64,000 nucleotides of DNA. Origin: Rhodococcus sp. B7740 (lineage in GTDB: Bacteria; Actinomycetota; Actinomycetes; Mycobacteriales; Mycobacteriaceae). The notes under the pieces were generated by a model. It had not been told where the DNA came from. It saw only the letters and a program-made list of their open reading frames with translations, and made no database searches. Both the position numbers and the translations under genes were made by a program. Numbering within the stretch: the first letter of the stretch is position 1; every line of letters starts with the position of its first letter. The stretch spans positions 3,472,001 to 3,536,000 of the forward strand of contig NZ_CP010797.1 in assembly GCF_000954115.1 (NCBI RefSeq). Reading direction: 5' to 3'. Positions 37,027 to 48,362 of this stretch are shown here, one piece after another.

Positions 37027-37455
37027 TCAGCTCAACGCCGCCAGGTTCGCAACGGATTTCTTCACATCGGTATCGAGTGCTCGCGCCACCACCGATCCCA
37101 CCGGACCGAACAGCACACCCCCGCCGAACTTCGCATCGAGCGTCAGCTCCGATCCACCCTCGGCCTCACGTACATGGACCGTCAGAGAGATTCGCACTCC
37201 ACCCTTACCTCGGCCGGACATCTCGATCAGCTTGGGTTCGTCGTACTCCGTGAAGGTCCAGTTGATCGTGTTCTTGAAGCCCTTCACCTTCACCAGCGAC
37301 TCCACTTCGGTGCCCTTGCCGACCTTCTTTGGCGGTGGGCTGCACCATCCACCGTGGATGGTCATCCACTCGTCGAACCGATCGAGTGCGGAAGCTTTGT
37401 CCCACGCACCCTGCGGATTCTCGGGCATCTGTACTGAGACACTGATCGTCGCCAT
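37027..37455 (-). CDS. SRPBCC protein of the Rv0910 family
   Basis: 142-residue START-like (SRPBCC) fold: MATISVSVQM first strand, a Gly-rich mid-region (GRGKGGVRISLTVHV), GGSELTLDAKF and a C-terminal helix (ARALDTDVKKSVANL). It matches M. tuberculosis Rv0910, which is annotated as a toxin neutralised by the antitoxin Rv0909. No Rv0909-like gene is adjacent here, so a toxin-antitoxin role in this strain is doubtful; ligand binding is equally likely. The ATG at 37455 is assumed by homology, but a GTG at 37473 has a closer GGGGGAG. Confidence 0.72.
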   Translation of the reverse strand: MATISVSVQMPENPQGAWDKASALDRFDEWMTIHGGWCSPPPKKVGKGTEVESLVKVKGFKNTINWTFTEYDEPKLIEMSGRGKGGVRISLTVHVREAEGGSELTLDAKFGGGVLFGPVGSVVARALDTDVKKSVANLAALS

Positions 37456-37515
37456 AAGAAAAGAGCCTGTCACAACTCCCCCGCATCTTCAGACGGCGGC
37501 CGTTAACCTGAGACG

Positions 37516-39786
37516 ATGGCCACCCTCGAGATCGATGGTCGCAAGGTCTCCGTCACCAACCTCGACAAAGTGCTGTTCCCCGAAACGGGGACCACCAAGG
37601 GCAACATCATCGAGTACTACGTTGCCATCGCGCCTGCGATGCTTCCTCACCTCGTGGGCCGAGCGGTGACCCGTAAGCGTTGGCCCAACGGCGTGGACCA
37701 GTCGTCGTTCTTCGAGAAGAACCTCGCCGCCTCCGCACCCGACTGGCTCGATCGGCGTTCGATGCAGCATTCCGACCGCGTCGTCACCTACCCATTGTTC
37801 TCCACTGCAGCCGATCTGGCCTGGCTCGGTCAACAGGCGGCCATCGAAGCGCACGTGCCGCAGTGGCGGTTCGACGGCACCGAAGCCGGACCTGCCACCC
37901 GCATGGTCTTCGACCTCGATCCCGGCGACGACGTGGATCTCGCGCGATGCGCCGAAGTAGCCTGCGAGATAAGGGATCTGATCGGCGATATCGGGATGAC
38001 CGCATATCCGGTAACCAGCGGCAGCAAGGGAATCCACCTGTACGTGCCGCTCGAGAAACCGCTGTCGACCTCCGGCGCGTCCACGGTCGCCAAACGTGTT
38101 GCCACGCTGCTCGAAGAGCGCTCGCCGGACCGGGTCACGGCCACGATGGCAAAGGCGAAGCGAACCGGGAGGGTATTCGTGGACTGGAGCCAGAACAACG
38201 GCAAGAAGACCACGGTCGCCCCGTACTCTCTCCGTGGACGAGCGCTCCCCACGGTCGCGGCACCACGCACCTGGGACGAGCTGGAAGCATCGGGGCTGCA
38301 ACAGCTTCGATTCGAAGAGGTCCTCGAGCGATTCCAGGACCTCGGCGATCTTCTCGCAGAGCTGGACCCCACCGTCGACTCGGCACCCGAAAGTAGTTCT
38401 GCCACGGACAAACTCGTCAAGTACCGCAGCATGCGTAGCGCCGACAAGACCCCCGAACCGATACCGACCGCCACCGAACCGCAGGGCAACAACGACACGT
38501 TCGTGATCCAGGAACACCATGCCCGACGGCTGCACTACGACTTCCGACTCGAGCACGACGGCGTCCTGGTCTCGTGGGCCGTCCCGAAGAACATCCCGGT
38601 GGACCCGAAGCAGAACCGGCTGGCGGTACACACCGAGGACCACCCACTCGAATACGCGTCGTTCTCCGGTCGGATACCCAAGGGCGAGTACGGCGGCGGC
38701 GACGTCTCGATCTGGGACAGCGGAACCTACGAACTCGAGAAATGGCGAGAGGACGAGGTCATCGTCGTTCTGCACGGAAAGAAGGCGACCGGGCGCTTCG
38801 CCCTGATCCGCACCAAGGGCAATCAGTGGCTCATGCATCTGATGAAGGACGCACCCGACAAGCCCGAGCCGAAGAACATCTCGCCGATGCTCGCCACCGC
38901 GGGCGACATCCTCGATCTCCCGGACGACGAGTGGTCGTTCGAGGGCAAGTGGGACGGGTTCCGCATCATCGCAGAACTGACGCACGGTTCGATGACGCTG
39001 CGCACGCGAAGCGGTAACGACTACACCAAAAAGTTCGGCGCACTCCAATCTTTCGCGGATGACCTGGCCGAGCACGACGCCATCGTCGACGGAGAAGTCG
39101 TGGTATTCGACGACGACGGGGTCAGTAGCTTCGAGAAACTGCAGAACGCCACCCGTGACCAGATCCGATTCATCGCGTTCGATCTGCTTCACCTCGACGG
39201 CACGTCACTGCTGCGCAAGAAGTACTCGGATCGACGACGGTTGCTCGAACTACTGACCACCGGACTCGACTCGGTGCTGGTGCCACCGCGGCTGACGGGG
39301 ACCGCTGCGGACGCCATCGCCGAAAGCAGAGAACGAGGCTGGGAAGGCGTCGTCGCCAAACGAACCGACTCCGTCTATCAACCCGGCAAGCGCGCCCACA
39401 CCTGGATCAAGCACAAGAACCGGCGGACTCAGGAGATCGTGATCGGCGGGTGGCGTCGGGGGCAGGGTCGTCGTTCCGGTGGGTTCGGCTCACTCCTGAT
39501 GGGCATTCCCGACGGGGACGGATTGCGATACGTAGGGCGCGTCGGAACCGGGTTCGACGACCGTGCGCTCGACACGCTCGCTGCCCTCCTCGCGCCACTC
39601 GAGGCGTCGGACAGTCCCTTCTCCTCGGTGCTGCCCGCGGCCGATCGGAACGGAGCGGTGTGGGTCGAGCCGGTGCTCGTCGGCGAGGTGCGGTACTACG
39701 AGGCCACGGAATCCGGCCATCTGCGGCATCCGAGCTGGCGCGGTCTCCGCCCGGACAAGGAACCGAAGGCAGTGCATCGGGAATGA
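37516..39786 (+). CDS. ligD: Multifunctional non-homologous end-joining DNA ligase LigD
   Basis: 756 residues in mycobacterial order. The primase/polymerase domain (about 1-290) has Asp133 and Asp135 in VFDLDPGD. The 3'-phosphoesterase domain (about 315-440) has HYDFRLEHDG near residue 340, and GEYGGGDVSIWDSG. The ATP-dependent ligase domain (about 455-756) has the adenylation Lys478 in EGKWDGFR and motif EGVVAKR. With Ku it repairs double-strand breaks by end joining. M. tuberculosis LigD is 759 residues. No ku gene is within the window. It is divergent from the Rv0910-like gene; the 42-base gap 37474-37515 may hold both promoters. Confidence 0.95.
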   Translation: MATLEIDGRKVSVTNLDKVLFPETGTTKGNIIEYYVAIAPAMLPHLVGRAVTRKRWPNGVDQSSFFEKNLAASAPDWLDRRSMQHSDRVVTYPLFSTAADLAWLGQQAAIEAHVPQWRFDGTEAGPATRMVFDLDPGDDVDLARCAEVACEIRDLIGDIGMTAYPVTSGSKGIHLYVPLEKPLSTSGASTVAKRVATLLEERSPDRVTATMAKAKRTGRVFVDWSQNNGKKTTVAPYSLRGRALPTVAAPRTWDELEASGLQQLRFEEVLERFQDLGDLLAELDPTVDSAPESSSATDKLVKYRSMRSADKTPEPIPTATEPQGNNDTFVIQEHHARRLHYDFRLEHDGVLVSWAVPKNIPVDPKQNRLAVHTEDHPLEYASFSGRIPKGEYGGGDVSIWDSGTYELEKWREDEVIVVLHGKKATGRFALIRTKGNQWLMHLMKDAPDKPEPKNISPMLATAGDILDLPDDEWSFEGKWDGFRIIAELTHGSMTLRTRSGNDYTKKFGALQSFADDLAEHDAIVDGEVVVFDDDGVSSFEKLQNATRDQIRFIAFDLLHLDGTSLLRKKYSDRRRLLELLTTGLDSVLVPPRLTGTAADAIAESRERGWEGVVAKRTDSVYQPGKRAHTWIKHKNRRTQEIVIGGWRRGQGRRSGGFGSLLMGIPDGDGLRYVGRVGTGFDDRALDTLAALLAPLEASDSPFSSVLPAADRNGAVWVEPVLVGEVRYYEATESGHLRHPSWRGLRPDKEPKAVHRE

Positions 39787-40014
39787 CGAGAAATGCCTCG
39801 GGCGAAAAACTTGGACCCGGTCGGAAAAACCAGGATAGGTAACGTTCGGTTGCCATAAAATGAGCCGATGCGTACCGTTGCGCCCATCGTTTCCGGGGGG
39901 AGCGTAACAACTCGAGCATCATCAGCTATAACGGTTTGCGGGCCGGCTCTACGGGGGCTTGCCAGATCGCCGCAGCGCTCGTCGCTTCGGTTCAGGCACG
40001 GAGGGGTTTACCAC

Positions 40015-41229
40015 ATGCGGGTTCTCAAGTTGGCAGGCGCTGTCAGCATGACGGCGGTTGCAGTTCTGTGTTCGTCACTCGTCGGCGCAGGTCAAGCTGC
40101 TGCTGCGCCGCTGTACCCGACGCCGATCGCCGACGGCTTCTACGCGCCGCCAGCCGATCTCGATGCGCTCGCTCCGGGCGACGTGATCTCCAGCCGCCCG
40201 ATGCCACCGCCGCCCGGATTCTTCGGCGTGGACGTGTGGCAGTTGAAATTCCGCTCCACCAATTCGGCCGGCGATCCCATCGCCGCAATCAATACCGTGT
40301 TGGTTCCACAAAACAAAGCACCGAACGGCCCTTTACTTTCTTACCAACACATCATCAATGCACTCGGTCTCGAATGTGCACCTTCACAAGCGCTCTGGAC
40401 CAACGATCCCAATTTGATGATTCGTGAGGCGCCTGCTCTGAACGCAGTACTGCAGCGCGGGTGGACGGTCGTCATCGCCGATCACCTCGGACCCAACAGC
40501 GCCTACGGTGCCGCCAAGCTCGGCGGGCAGATCGTGCTCGACAGCATTCGCGCCACTCAGCGCTTCGATCCCATCCAGGTTCAGCAGAGCCCCGTTGCGT
40601 TGGCCGGCTACTCCGGCGGCGGAATGGCCACGGCATGGGCAGCCGCGCTTCAGAACGACTACGCGCCCGAGCTGAACATCGTCGGCAGCGCGAACGGTGG
40701 CGCTCCGATGAACCTCGAGCGGATGGCCCGCGATCTCGGTTTCGCCCCGCACCCCATGTTCGGTCTGGCGTTCGCTGCCGCGCTCGGTATCGAACGCGAG
40801 TACCCCACCCGCATCCCGATCAGCTCTCAGCTCAACCCGCTCGGCAAGGAGATCGAGAACAAGATCCAGAACGGGTGCACCAACGACATCATCGCCGCGG
40901 GCGCGGGTAAGAGCGCCATGGAGGTCGCAGGCACGCTGGACCTGATCAACAGTCCGGAAGCGATCGCCGCCGTCAACGACAACAGCGTCGAGCTGTATCC
41001 CGGTGTACCGAAGGCACCGTACTTCGAGTGGCACAGCCCCACCGATGCGTTGATCCCGGTCAGCGCCATCGACAACACGATCGCCCGATACTGCCGCGCC
41101 GGAGTGCTCGTGACCGAGGTGAAGGTGCCCAGCAACGATCACCTGACCGCTGCCGTACTCGGCCTGCCACAGGCCCTCGAGTGGATCGACCAGCGATTCG
41201 CGGGAGTGCCGGCCACGACCAACTGCTGA
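40015..41229 (+). CDS. Secreted LIP-family lipase
   Basis: 404 residues. A signal peptide (MRVLKLAGAVSMTAVAV..., cleaved near GQAAA) directs export. The alpha/beta-hydrolase nucleophile elbow is GYSGGG, the acid is probably the Asp in HSPTDALIPV, and the His is in SNDHLTA. The LIP family (secretory lipases, first known from Candida) includes actinobacterial enzymes that hydrolyse acylglycerols and similar esters. The ATG at 40015 has GAGGGG eight bases upstream; the open frame continues upstream without a signal peptide. Expected outside the cell or in the envelope. Confidence 0.85.
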   Translation: MRVLKLAGAVSMTAVAVLCSSLVGAGQAAAAPLYPTPIADGFYAPPADLDALAPGDVISSRPMPPPPGFFGVDVWQLKFRSTNSAGDPIAAINTVLVPQNKAPNGPLLSYQHIINALGLECAPSQALWTNDPNLMIREAPALNAVLQRGWTVVIADHLGPNSAYGAAKLGGQIVLDSIRATQRFDPIQVQQSPVALAGYSGGGMATAWAAALQNDYAPELNIVGSANGGAPMNLERMARDLGFAPHPMFGLAFAAALGIEREYPTRIPISSQLNPLGKEIENKIQNGCTNDIIAAGAGKSAMEVAGTLDLINSPEAIAAVNDNSVELYPGVPKAPYFEWHSPTDALIPVSAIDNTIARYCRAGVLVTEVKVPSNDHLTAAVLGLPQALEWIDQRFAGVPATTNC

Positions 41230-41272
41230 TCGCGCCGCCCGACCCCCTTGCACATGATCGACGCATCGGTGG

Positions 41273-41291
41273 GTCGGTTAGGCTAACCTCG
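41273..41291 (+). promoter_or_regulatory. IdeR/DtxR iron box
   Basis: GGTTAGGCTAACCT, the core of the IdeR consensus (TWAGGTTAGSCTAACCTWA), is fully conserved; the outer three bases on each side are not. It lies 26 bases upstream of the siderophore-binding protein start, so iron should repress that gene. Confidence 0.85.
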
Positions 41292-41316
41292 CTAAGTTCA
41301 GTAGCGAGGAGATCAC

Positions 41317-42312
41317 ATGAAGAAGACCGTCCAGCTCGTGGCCGCCGGTGCGTCCGTCCTGGCACTGGCAGCCGGCTGTTCGTCCGATGCCGACACCGAC
41401 GCATCCGGTGGCCCCGGTAGCGCCGCCGGCTTCCCCGTCACCATCGAGCACCGTTTCGGTGACACCGTCATCGACGCCGAACCCACCCGTGTCGTGACGA
41501 TCGGCTTCAACGAGCAGGACTTCGCACTCGCGCTGGGCGTCAAGCCCGTCGCGACACGCGGCAACCTGAGCTACGACTACCGACAGCGCCCGTGGGCTCG
41601 AGCAGCCCTGGGCGGAATCGAGATTCCCGAAGTCGGCAGTACCGACCTCGAGCTGGAGCAGATCGCGGCGCAAGCACCCGACCTGATCCTCGGCCCGTAC
41701 TCCTTCATCGACCAGGGCCAGTACGACACCCTGTCCGGGATGGCCCCCACGATCGCCGACATCGGCGGCTACGACGACGTACCCGCCGCAACCTGGCAGC
41801 AGGAGTTCGCCGTGGTCGGCGAAGCCCTCGGCAAGTCGCAGGAAGCCCAGGATCGAACGGCCGAGCTGGAGCAGAAGTTCGCCGACACCGAAGCCGCGAA
41901 CCCCCAATTCACCGGCAAGTCACTGTCTCTCGCGTTCGTCATGGACGACGGCAGCTACCTGCTTCTCGGCAAGGACGACATCCGCGCCCTGTTCTTCACC
42001 GACCTCGGATTCGAGATTCCCGACGCCTCCGAGACCATCAGTGCGGAGAACCTCGATCGACTCGACACCGACGTCCTCGTCATCGCCGGCCAGAGCCGCG
42101 AGCAGCTGCAGGCCAACCCTCTGCTCGCCGCCCTCGACGTCGTCCGGCAGGACCGGACCGCGTACATCGGCTCCTTCAGTACGGACCTACCCTCGGCCCT
42201 CGGATACTCGAGCCCACTGTCGCTGGACTACGCGATCGACGGATTCACCCCGATGCTCGCCGCCGCAACCGACGACGACCCAGCAACCGTGGTCCCGGAC
42301 CCGGTTTCGTAG
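41317..42312 (+). CDS. Iron-siderophore ABC transporter substrate-binding lipoprotein
   Basis: 331 residues. A lipoprotein signal peptide ends in LALAAGC, with Cys21 as the lipidated residue. The mature protein is a TroA-like (class III) binding fold: EPTRVVTIGFNEQD, then VGSTDLELEQIAAQAPDLILGP and a late DVLVIAGQS. It should bind a ferric siderophore outside the membrane and pass it to an ABC importer. The IdeR box upstream supports this. No permease or ATPase gene is next to it, so it must use a transporter encoded elsewhere. A slightly repetitive stretch follows the stop before the convergent ABC exporter gene. Confidence 0.9.
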   Translation: MKKTVQLVAAGASVLALAAGCSSDADTDASGGPGSAAGFPVTIEHRFGDTVIDAEPTRVVTIGFNEQDFALALGVKPVATRGNLSYDYRQRPWARAALGGIEIPEVGSTDLELEQIAAQAPDLILGPYSFIDQGQYDTLSGMAPTIADIGGYDDVPAATWQQEFAVVGEALGKSQEAQDRTAELEQKFADTEAANPQFTGKSLSLAFVMDDGSYLLLGKDDIRALFFTDLGFEIPDASETISAENLDRLDTDVLVIAGQSREQLQANPLLAALDVVRQDRTAYIGSFSTDLPSALGYSSPLSLDYAIDGFTPMLAAATDDDPATVVPDPVS

Positions 42313-42348
42313 GGTCACTCCGCAGGCTCCGATCCCGGCTTCGCAGGC

Positions 42349-44208
42349 TCACTCCGCCTGTGCGAATTGCGTCCGATGCAGCTCCTCGTAGCGGCCTCCT
42401 GCTGCGAGGAGCTCGTCGTGGGTGCCGCGCTCGGCGACTCTTCCGTCCTCGATCACCAGGATCACGTCCGCAGCTCGGATGGTCGACAGCCGGTGCGCGA
42501 TGACAACCGACGTCTTGCCTTCCAGCGCCTCGGCCAACGCTGCCTGCACCGCGGCCTCCGACGTCGAGTCCAACGATGCCGTTGCCTCGTCGAGGATGAC
42601 CACTCGCGGCTGTGCGATCAGCAACCGCGCGATCGTCAGGCGCTGACGCTCACCACCGGAGAGTCGATACCCGCGCTCGCCGACGACGGTGTCCAGACCG
42701 TCGGGCAGGGAGCGAACGAGGTCCGCGAGCCGCGCCCTCGAGAGCGCGTCCCACAGTTCGCCGTCGGTGGCGTCGGGACGCGGCAGCAGCAGATTCGACC
42801 GAATGCTCTCGTGGAACAGGTGCCCGTCCTGAGTCACCATTCCCACTGTGCCGCGGACGGATTCGGCCGTCAGGTCCCGCACATCGACGCCGCCGAGCCG
42901 GACCGAGCCGCCGTCGACGTCGTAGAGCCGTGCGATCAACTGCGCGATCGTGGACTTGCCTGCACCGGATGTGCCGACCAGCGCAACCATCTGGCCGGGT
43001 TCGGCTCGGAACGACACACCGTGCAGAACCTCCTCTCCCCCGCGCGAATCCAAGGTGGCGACCTCCTCGAGCGAGGCGAGCGATACTTTGTCCGCGGACG
43101 GGTACGCGAACCTGACATCATCGAGTTCGACGGCCACCGGCCCGGGCGGTAGCGCTGTCGCGTCGGGCTTGTCGGCGATCAACGGAACGAGGTCGAGGAC
43201 CTCGAATACTCGCTCGAAGCTCACCAACGCGCTCATGACCTCCACGCGGGCGCTGGCCAGCGCGGTCAGGGGTGAGTACAGCCGGGCCAACAGAAGTGAC
43301 AGTGCCACAACCGAACCCGGGTCCAGAGTCCCACGGAGGGCGTAGAAGCCGCCCAATCCGTACACCACGGCGAGCGCCAGTGCCGAGACCAGTGTCAGCG
43401 CGGTGACGAACACCGTCTGCACCATGGCACTGCGCACTCCGATATCGCGCACCCTGGCCGCCCGGACCGCGAACTCGACCGATTCCTGTTCGGGATGCCC
43501 GAACAACTTCACCAGGGTTGCTCCCGGTGCCGAGAAACGCTCGGTCATCTGCGTACTCATCGCCGAATTGTGCGCTGCCGCTTCCCGTTGCAGCCGCGCG
43601 AGGCGTCGACCCATCCGGCGCGCAGGAAGTACGAACACCGGCAGCAGGACCAGTGCGAGAAGGGTGATCTGCCAGGAGATTCCGATCATGACCACCAACG
43701 TCAGTACCAGGGTCACGAGATTGCTGACGACACCGGACAGGGTGGTGCTGAATGCGCGCTGCGCTCCGATCACGTCGTTGTTGAGTCGACTCACCAACGC
43801 ACCGGTGCGGGTTCGCGTGAAGAATGCGATCGGCATCCGTTGCACGTGGTCGAACACTGCCGTCCGCAGATCCAGGATCAGGCTCTCGCCGATGTTCGCC
43901 GAGAGCCATCGGTTGATCAGACCGACCACAGCGTCCACCAGAGCGATCCCTGCGATCGCCGATGCAAGCAGTACCACCACGCGTAGCTCTCGCCCGTCGA
44001 CGATCGCATTGACCACCCGCCCCGCCAAGACCGGTGTGGCCACCGCGAGAACGGCCAGAGCCACGCTGAGCACCAGAAACCCGCCGAGTGCGCGGCGATG
44101 CGGTGCCGCGAACGTCAGGATCCTGCGGGCCGTCTCCTTCGAGAACGACGACTGGGTGTCGGGCCTGTTCATCGTGCGATACATCTGATTCCAGGCGGTC
44201 ATCTCCAT
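42349..44208 (-). CDS. ABC exporter, fused membrane and ATPase domains
   Basis: About 619 residues. A six-helix type-1 exporter domain (about 25-315) has FFTRTRTGALVSRLNNDV, typical of lipid/multidrug exporters. The nucleotide-binding domain has Walker A GTSGAGKST, signature LSGGERQRL, Walker B VVILDEATASLD and the switch His in VIAHRLS. A homodimer is expected. The ATG at 44208 has GGTGGG at good spacing; ATG codons at 44214 and 44238 are alternatives. Substrate unknown. It is convergent with the siderophore-binding protein, so a siderophore-export link is possible but no IdeR box is seen. Confidence 0.88.
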   Translation of the reverse strand: MEMTAWNQMYRTMNRPDTQSSFSKETARRILTFAAPHRRALGGFLVLSVALAVLAVATPVLAGRVVNAIVDGRELRVVVLLASAIAGIALVDAVVGLINRWLSANIGESLILDLRTAVFDHVQRMPIAFFTRTRTGALVSRLNNDVIGAQRAFSTTLSGVVSNLVTLVLTLVVMIGISWQITLLALVLLPVFVLPARRMGRRLARLQREAAAHNSAMSTQMTERFSAPGATLVKLFGHPEQESVEFAVRAARVRDIGVRSAMVQTVFVTALTLVSALALAVVYGLGGFYALRGTLDPGSVVALSLLLARLYSPLTALASARVEVMSALVSFERVFEVLDLVPLIADKPDATALPPGPVAVELDDVRFAYPSADKVSLASLEEVATLDSRGGEEVLHGVSFRAEPGQMVALVGTSGAGKSTIAQLIARLYDVDGGSVRLGGVDVRDLTAESVRGTVGMVTQDGHLFHESIRSNLLLPRPDATDGELWDALSRARLADLVRSLPDGLDTVVGERGYRLSGGERQRLTIARLLIAQPRVVILDEATASLDSTSEAAVQAALAEALEGKTSVVIAHRLSTIRAADVILVIEDGRVAERGTHDELLAAGGRYEELHRTQFAQAE

Positions 44209-44273
44209 GCTCATCCCACCAACGTAGAACCTCGACACGACTCGAGGTCAAGCGCGGCACCCGAGACCGACGG

Positions 44274-44304
44274 GAGGGGCAGGCGGCCGAGCCACCTGCC
44301 CCTC
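44274..44304 (-). terminator. Hairpin after lon
   Basis: GAGGGGCAGG and CCTGCCCCTC form a perfect 10-bp stem with an 11-base loop, 20 bases after the lon stop. It should separate lon from the ABC exporter downstream on the same strand. Confidence 0.65.
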
Positions 44305-44324
44305 TCACGACGATCACCGCGGCG

Positions 44325-46640
<2,316 letters not shown>

Positions 46641-46655
46641 TTCTCCTCCAAAGGA

Positions 46656-46674
46656 TTGAGCTATAGGGGCTCAA
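46656..46674 (-). promoter_or_regulatory. HAIR-like inverted repeat upstream of lon
   Basis: TTGAGC-N7-GCTCAA, the same geometry as the HspR element CTTGAGT-N7-ACTCAAG but with G/C at the inner position. It ends 15 bases before the GTG of lon. Actinobacterial lon and clpB genes are commonly controlled by HspR, so this is a plausible variant operator. Confidence 0.6.
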
Positions 46675-46749
46675 CTTCGAAAGCAGTAGTGATGTTCCCG
46701 CCGATGTTCCTTGTTCTCCGTGGGCAGAACGCCGACCGCCCCGCACCGG

Positions 46750-47451
46750 TTACTTCAGCGCGCTGACCAGCTTCTCCGCGAGGGGACGCGTCGACGCCGG
46801 GTTCTGACCGGTGTACAGGTTCCGGTCGACGACGACCTTCGGTGCCCACGCGTCGGTGGAGTCGAACTTCGCGCCGTTCTCGCGCAACCGGGACTCGAGC
46901 AACCACGGGGCCTTGTCGGCGAGACCTGCTTGGGTCTCCTCTTCGTCGGTGAATCCGGTGAGCTCGTACCCGTCGAACGCCCAGGTTCCGTCGCTGCGGA
47001 CGGCGGGGAGCAGGGCGGCAGGCGCGTGGCACACCGCGGAGACCACCTTGTTGGAGTCGAGGAAGTCGATCACCAGTGCCCCGAAGCTCTCGGAGACGGC
47101 GAGGTCCTCCATCGGCCCGTGACCACCGGGCACGAAGACGACGTCGAAGTCGGACGCCTTCTGCTCCTCCAGCTTTGCGGGCGAGGACAGGATCGACTCG
47201 ATGGAGGCGAGGTAGCTCTTCTGATCCGCCACCTTCTCCTCGTCGCCGCCGTTGGCATCGACGGCCAAGCTGCCCTCGTCGACGACCGGAGCCTTACCGC
47301 CCGGCGTCGCGACCGTGATGTCCCAGCCTGCGTCGACGAACGTGCGATGGGACTCGACGAGCTCCTCGGCCCAGTACCCGGTGGGGTGCTTGCTTCCGTC
47401 GTTCAGGGTCCAGTGGTCGGCAGCGGTGACTGCGAACAGCAATGTTGTCAT
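46750..47451 (-). CDS. DJ-1/PfpI-type glutamine-amidotransferase-fold protein
   Basis: 233 residues. The nucleophile elbow has Cys141-His142 in SAVCHAPAALL, and Glu30 in the first region may be the third catalytic residue. The length and the PTGYWAEEL and GGHGPMEDL motifs place it in the Hsp31/glyoxalase III-like branch. Such proteins detoxify methylglyoxal or repair glycated proteins. The ATG at 47451 has GAAAGG upstream; the frame extends far upstream but over the next gene. It lies downstream of the HemK-like gene on the same strand, with a 65-base gap. Confidence 0.85.
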   Translation of the reverse strand: MTTLLFAVTAADHWTLNDGSKHPTGYWAEELVESHRTFVDAGWDITVATPGGKAPVVDEGSLAVDANGGDEEKVADQKSYLASIESILSSPAKLEEQKASDFDVVFVPGGHGPMEDLAVSESFGALVIDFLDSNKVVSAVCHAPAALLPAVRSDGTWAFDGYELTGFTDEEETQAGLADKAPWLLESRLRENGAKFDSTDAWAPKVVVDRNLYTGQNPASTRPLAEKLVSALK

Positions 47452-47516
47452 GGTCGAACAACCTTTCGTCGTCGGTATCTGGTCCTGCATGCCACGCGGG
47501 AGCCCGATCGAAACCC

Positions 47517-48299
47517 TCACCGACTCGGAGTCGAACCGATCACCACGACGGCATCGAGTGCCTCGGATTTGTCGATGTGACCGGTGAAGCCGGCGTCGAC
47601 TACAGCCCGTAGCGTCGAATGTGCCAGTGCTGCACTGGTTTCGATGAGGAGGTAGCCGCCGGGAGCCAGCCAGTGCGGCGCACCGACCGCGACCCGACGA
47701 TGAATCCCGGCACCGTCCGAACCACCGTCGAGCGCGATGTGCGGCTCGTGGATGCGCGCCTCTCGTGGCATCATCCCGATGTCGGCCGTCGGAACGTAGG
47801 GCGCGTTGACGACGATCGCGTCGAATCTGCCGCGCATCTCCGGCGGCAGGGCGTCGTACAGGTCGCCGCGATGTACGTGACCGACCGGTGCCGTGCCCAC
47901 GCCTGCGGCGACATTGCGCGATGCACACCGAACCGCCACCGCGTCGACATCGGCAGCATGCAACTCGGTGACACCGTCGACCGACAGGCCAATCGCCCCG
48001 GATCCACAGCACAGGTCCAGTAACACCGAAGGATGCAGCGCTGCAGCACATTCGACGAGAAATTCGGTTCGCCGGCGAGGTACGAACACGCCCGGTTCGA
48101 CGGCGATGCGTCGACCACAGAACGCGACCCAGCCGACGACATGCTCGAGCGGTTCGCCGGCGACGCGGCGTGCGAGCATTGCGGTCAGCACCGCCGGGGT
48201 CGACGCGGACTCGACGAGAATGTCGGCTTCCTCTTCGGCGAACACACATCCGGCTCTGCGCAGCGAGGACACCACCTCGCCATACTCGAGTTCCGACAT
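47517..48299 (-). CDS. HemK/PrmC-like methyltransferase with NAPY motif
   Basis: 260 residues. SAM-binding glycine loop is LLDLCCGSGAIGLSV. The usual catalytic NPPY of N5-glutamine methyltransferases is changed to NAPY (VVNAPYVP). Short N-terminal helical domain (about 1-75) matches PrmC-type layout. It is probably one of the actinobacterial proteins annotated as putative protein N5-glutamine methyltransferases, in which PrmC itself is encoded elsewhere. The Pro-to-Ala change keeps the Asn and Tyr that contact the amide. The ATG at 48299 has GGAAGG upstream. Divergent from the MmcQ gene by 63 bases. Confidence 0.8.
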   Translation of the reverse strand: MSELEYGEVVSSLRRAGCVFAEEEADILVESASTPAVLTAMLARRVAGEPLEHVVGWVAFCGRRIAVEPGVFVPRRRTEFLVECAAALHPSVLLDLCCGSGAIGLSVDGVTELHAADVDAVAVRCASRNVAAGVGTAPVGHVHRGDLYDALPPEMRGRFDAIVVNAPYVPTADIGMMPREARIHEPHIALDGGSDGAGIHRRVAVGAPHWLAPGGYLLIETSAALAHSTLRAVVDAGFTGHIDKSEALDAVVVIGSTPSR

Positions 48300-48362
48300 C
48301 GACCGTGCCTTCCGGAGTGCTTTCCGCCCGCCTGCCCGCCCGCTGAAATACTGTAGTCCGGT

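Noticed and set aside
37489..39192. 567-codon open frame antisense to ligD
   Set aside because: Shadow of a clearly functional LigD; the product has no recognisable domain.
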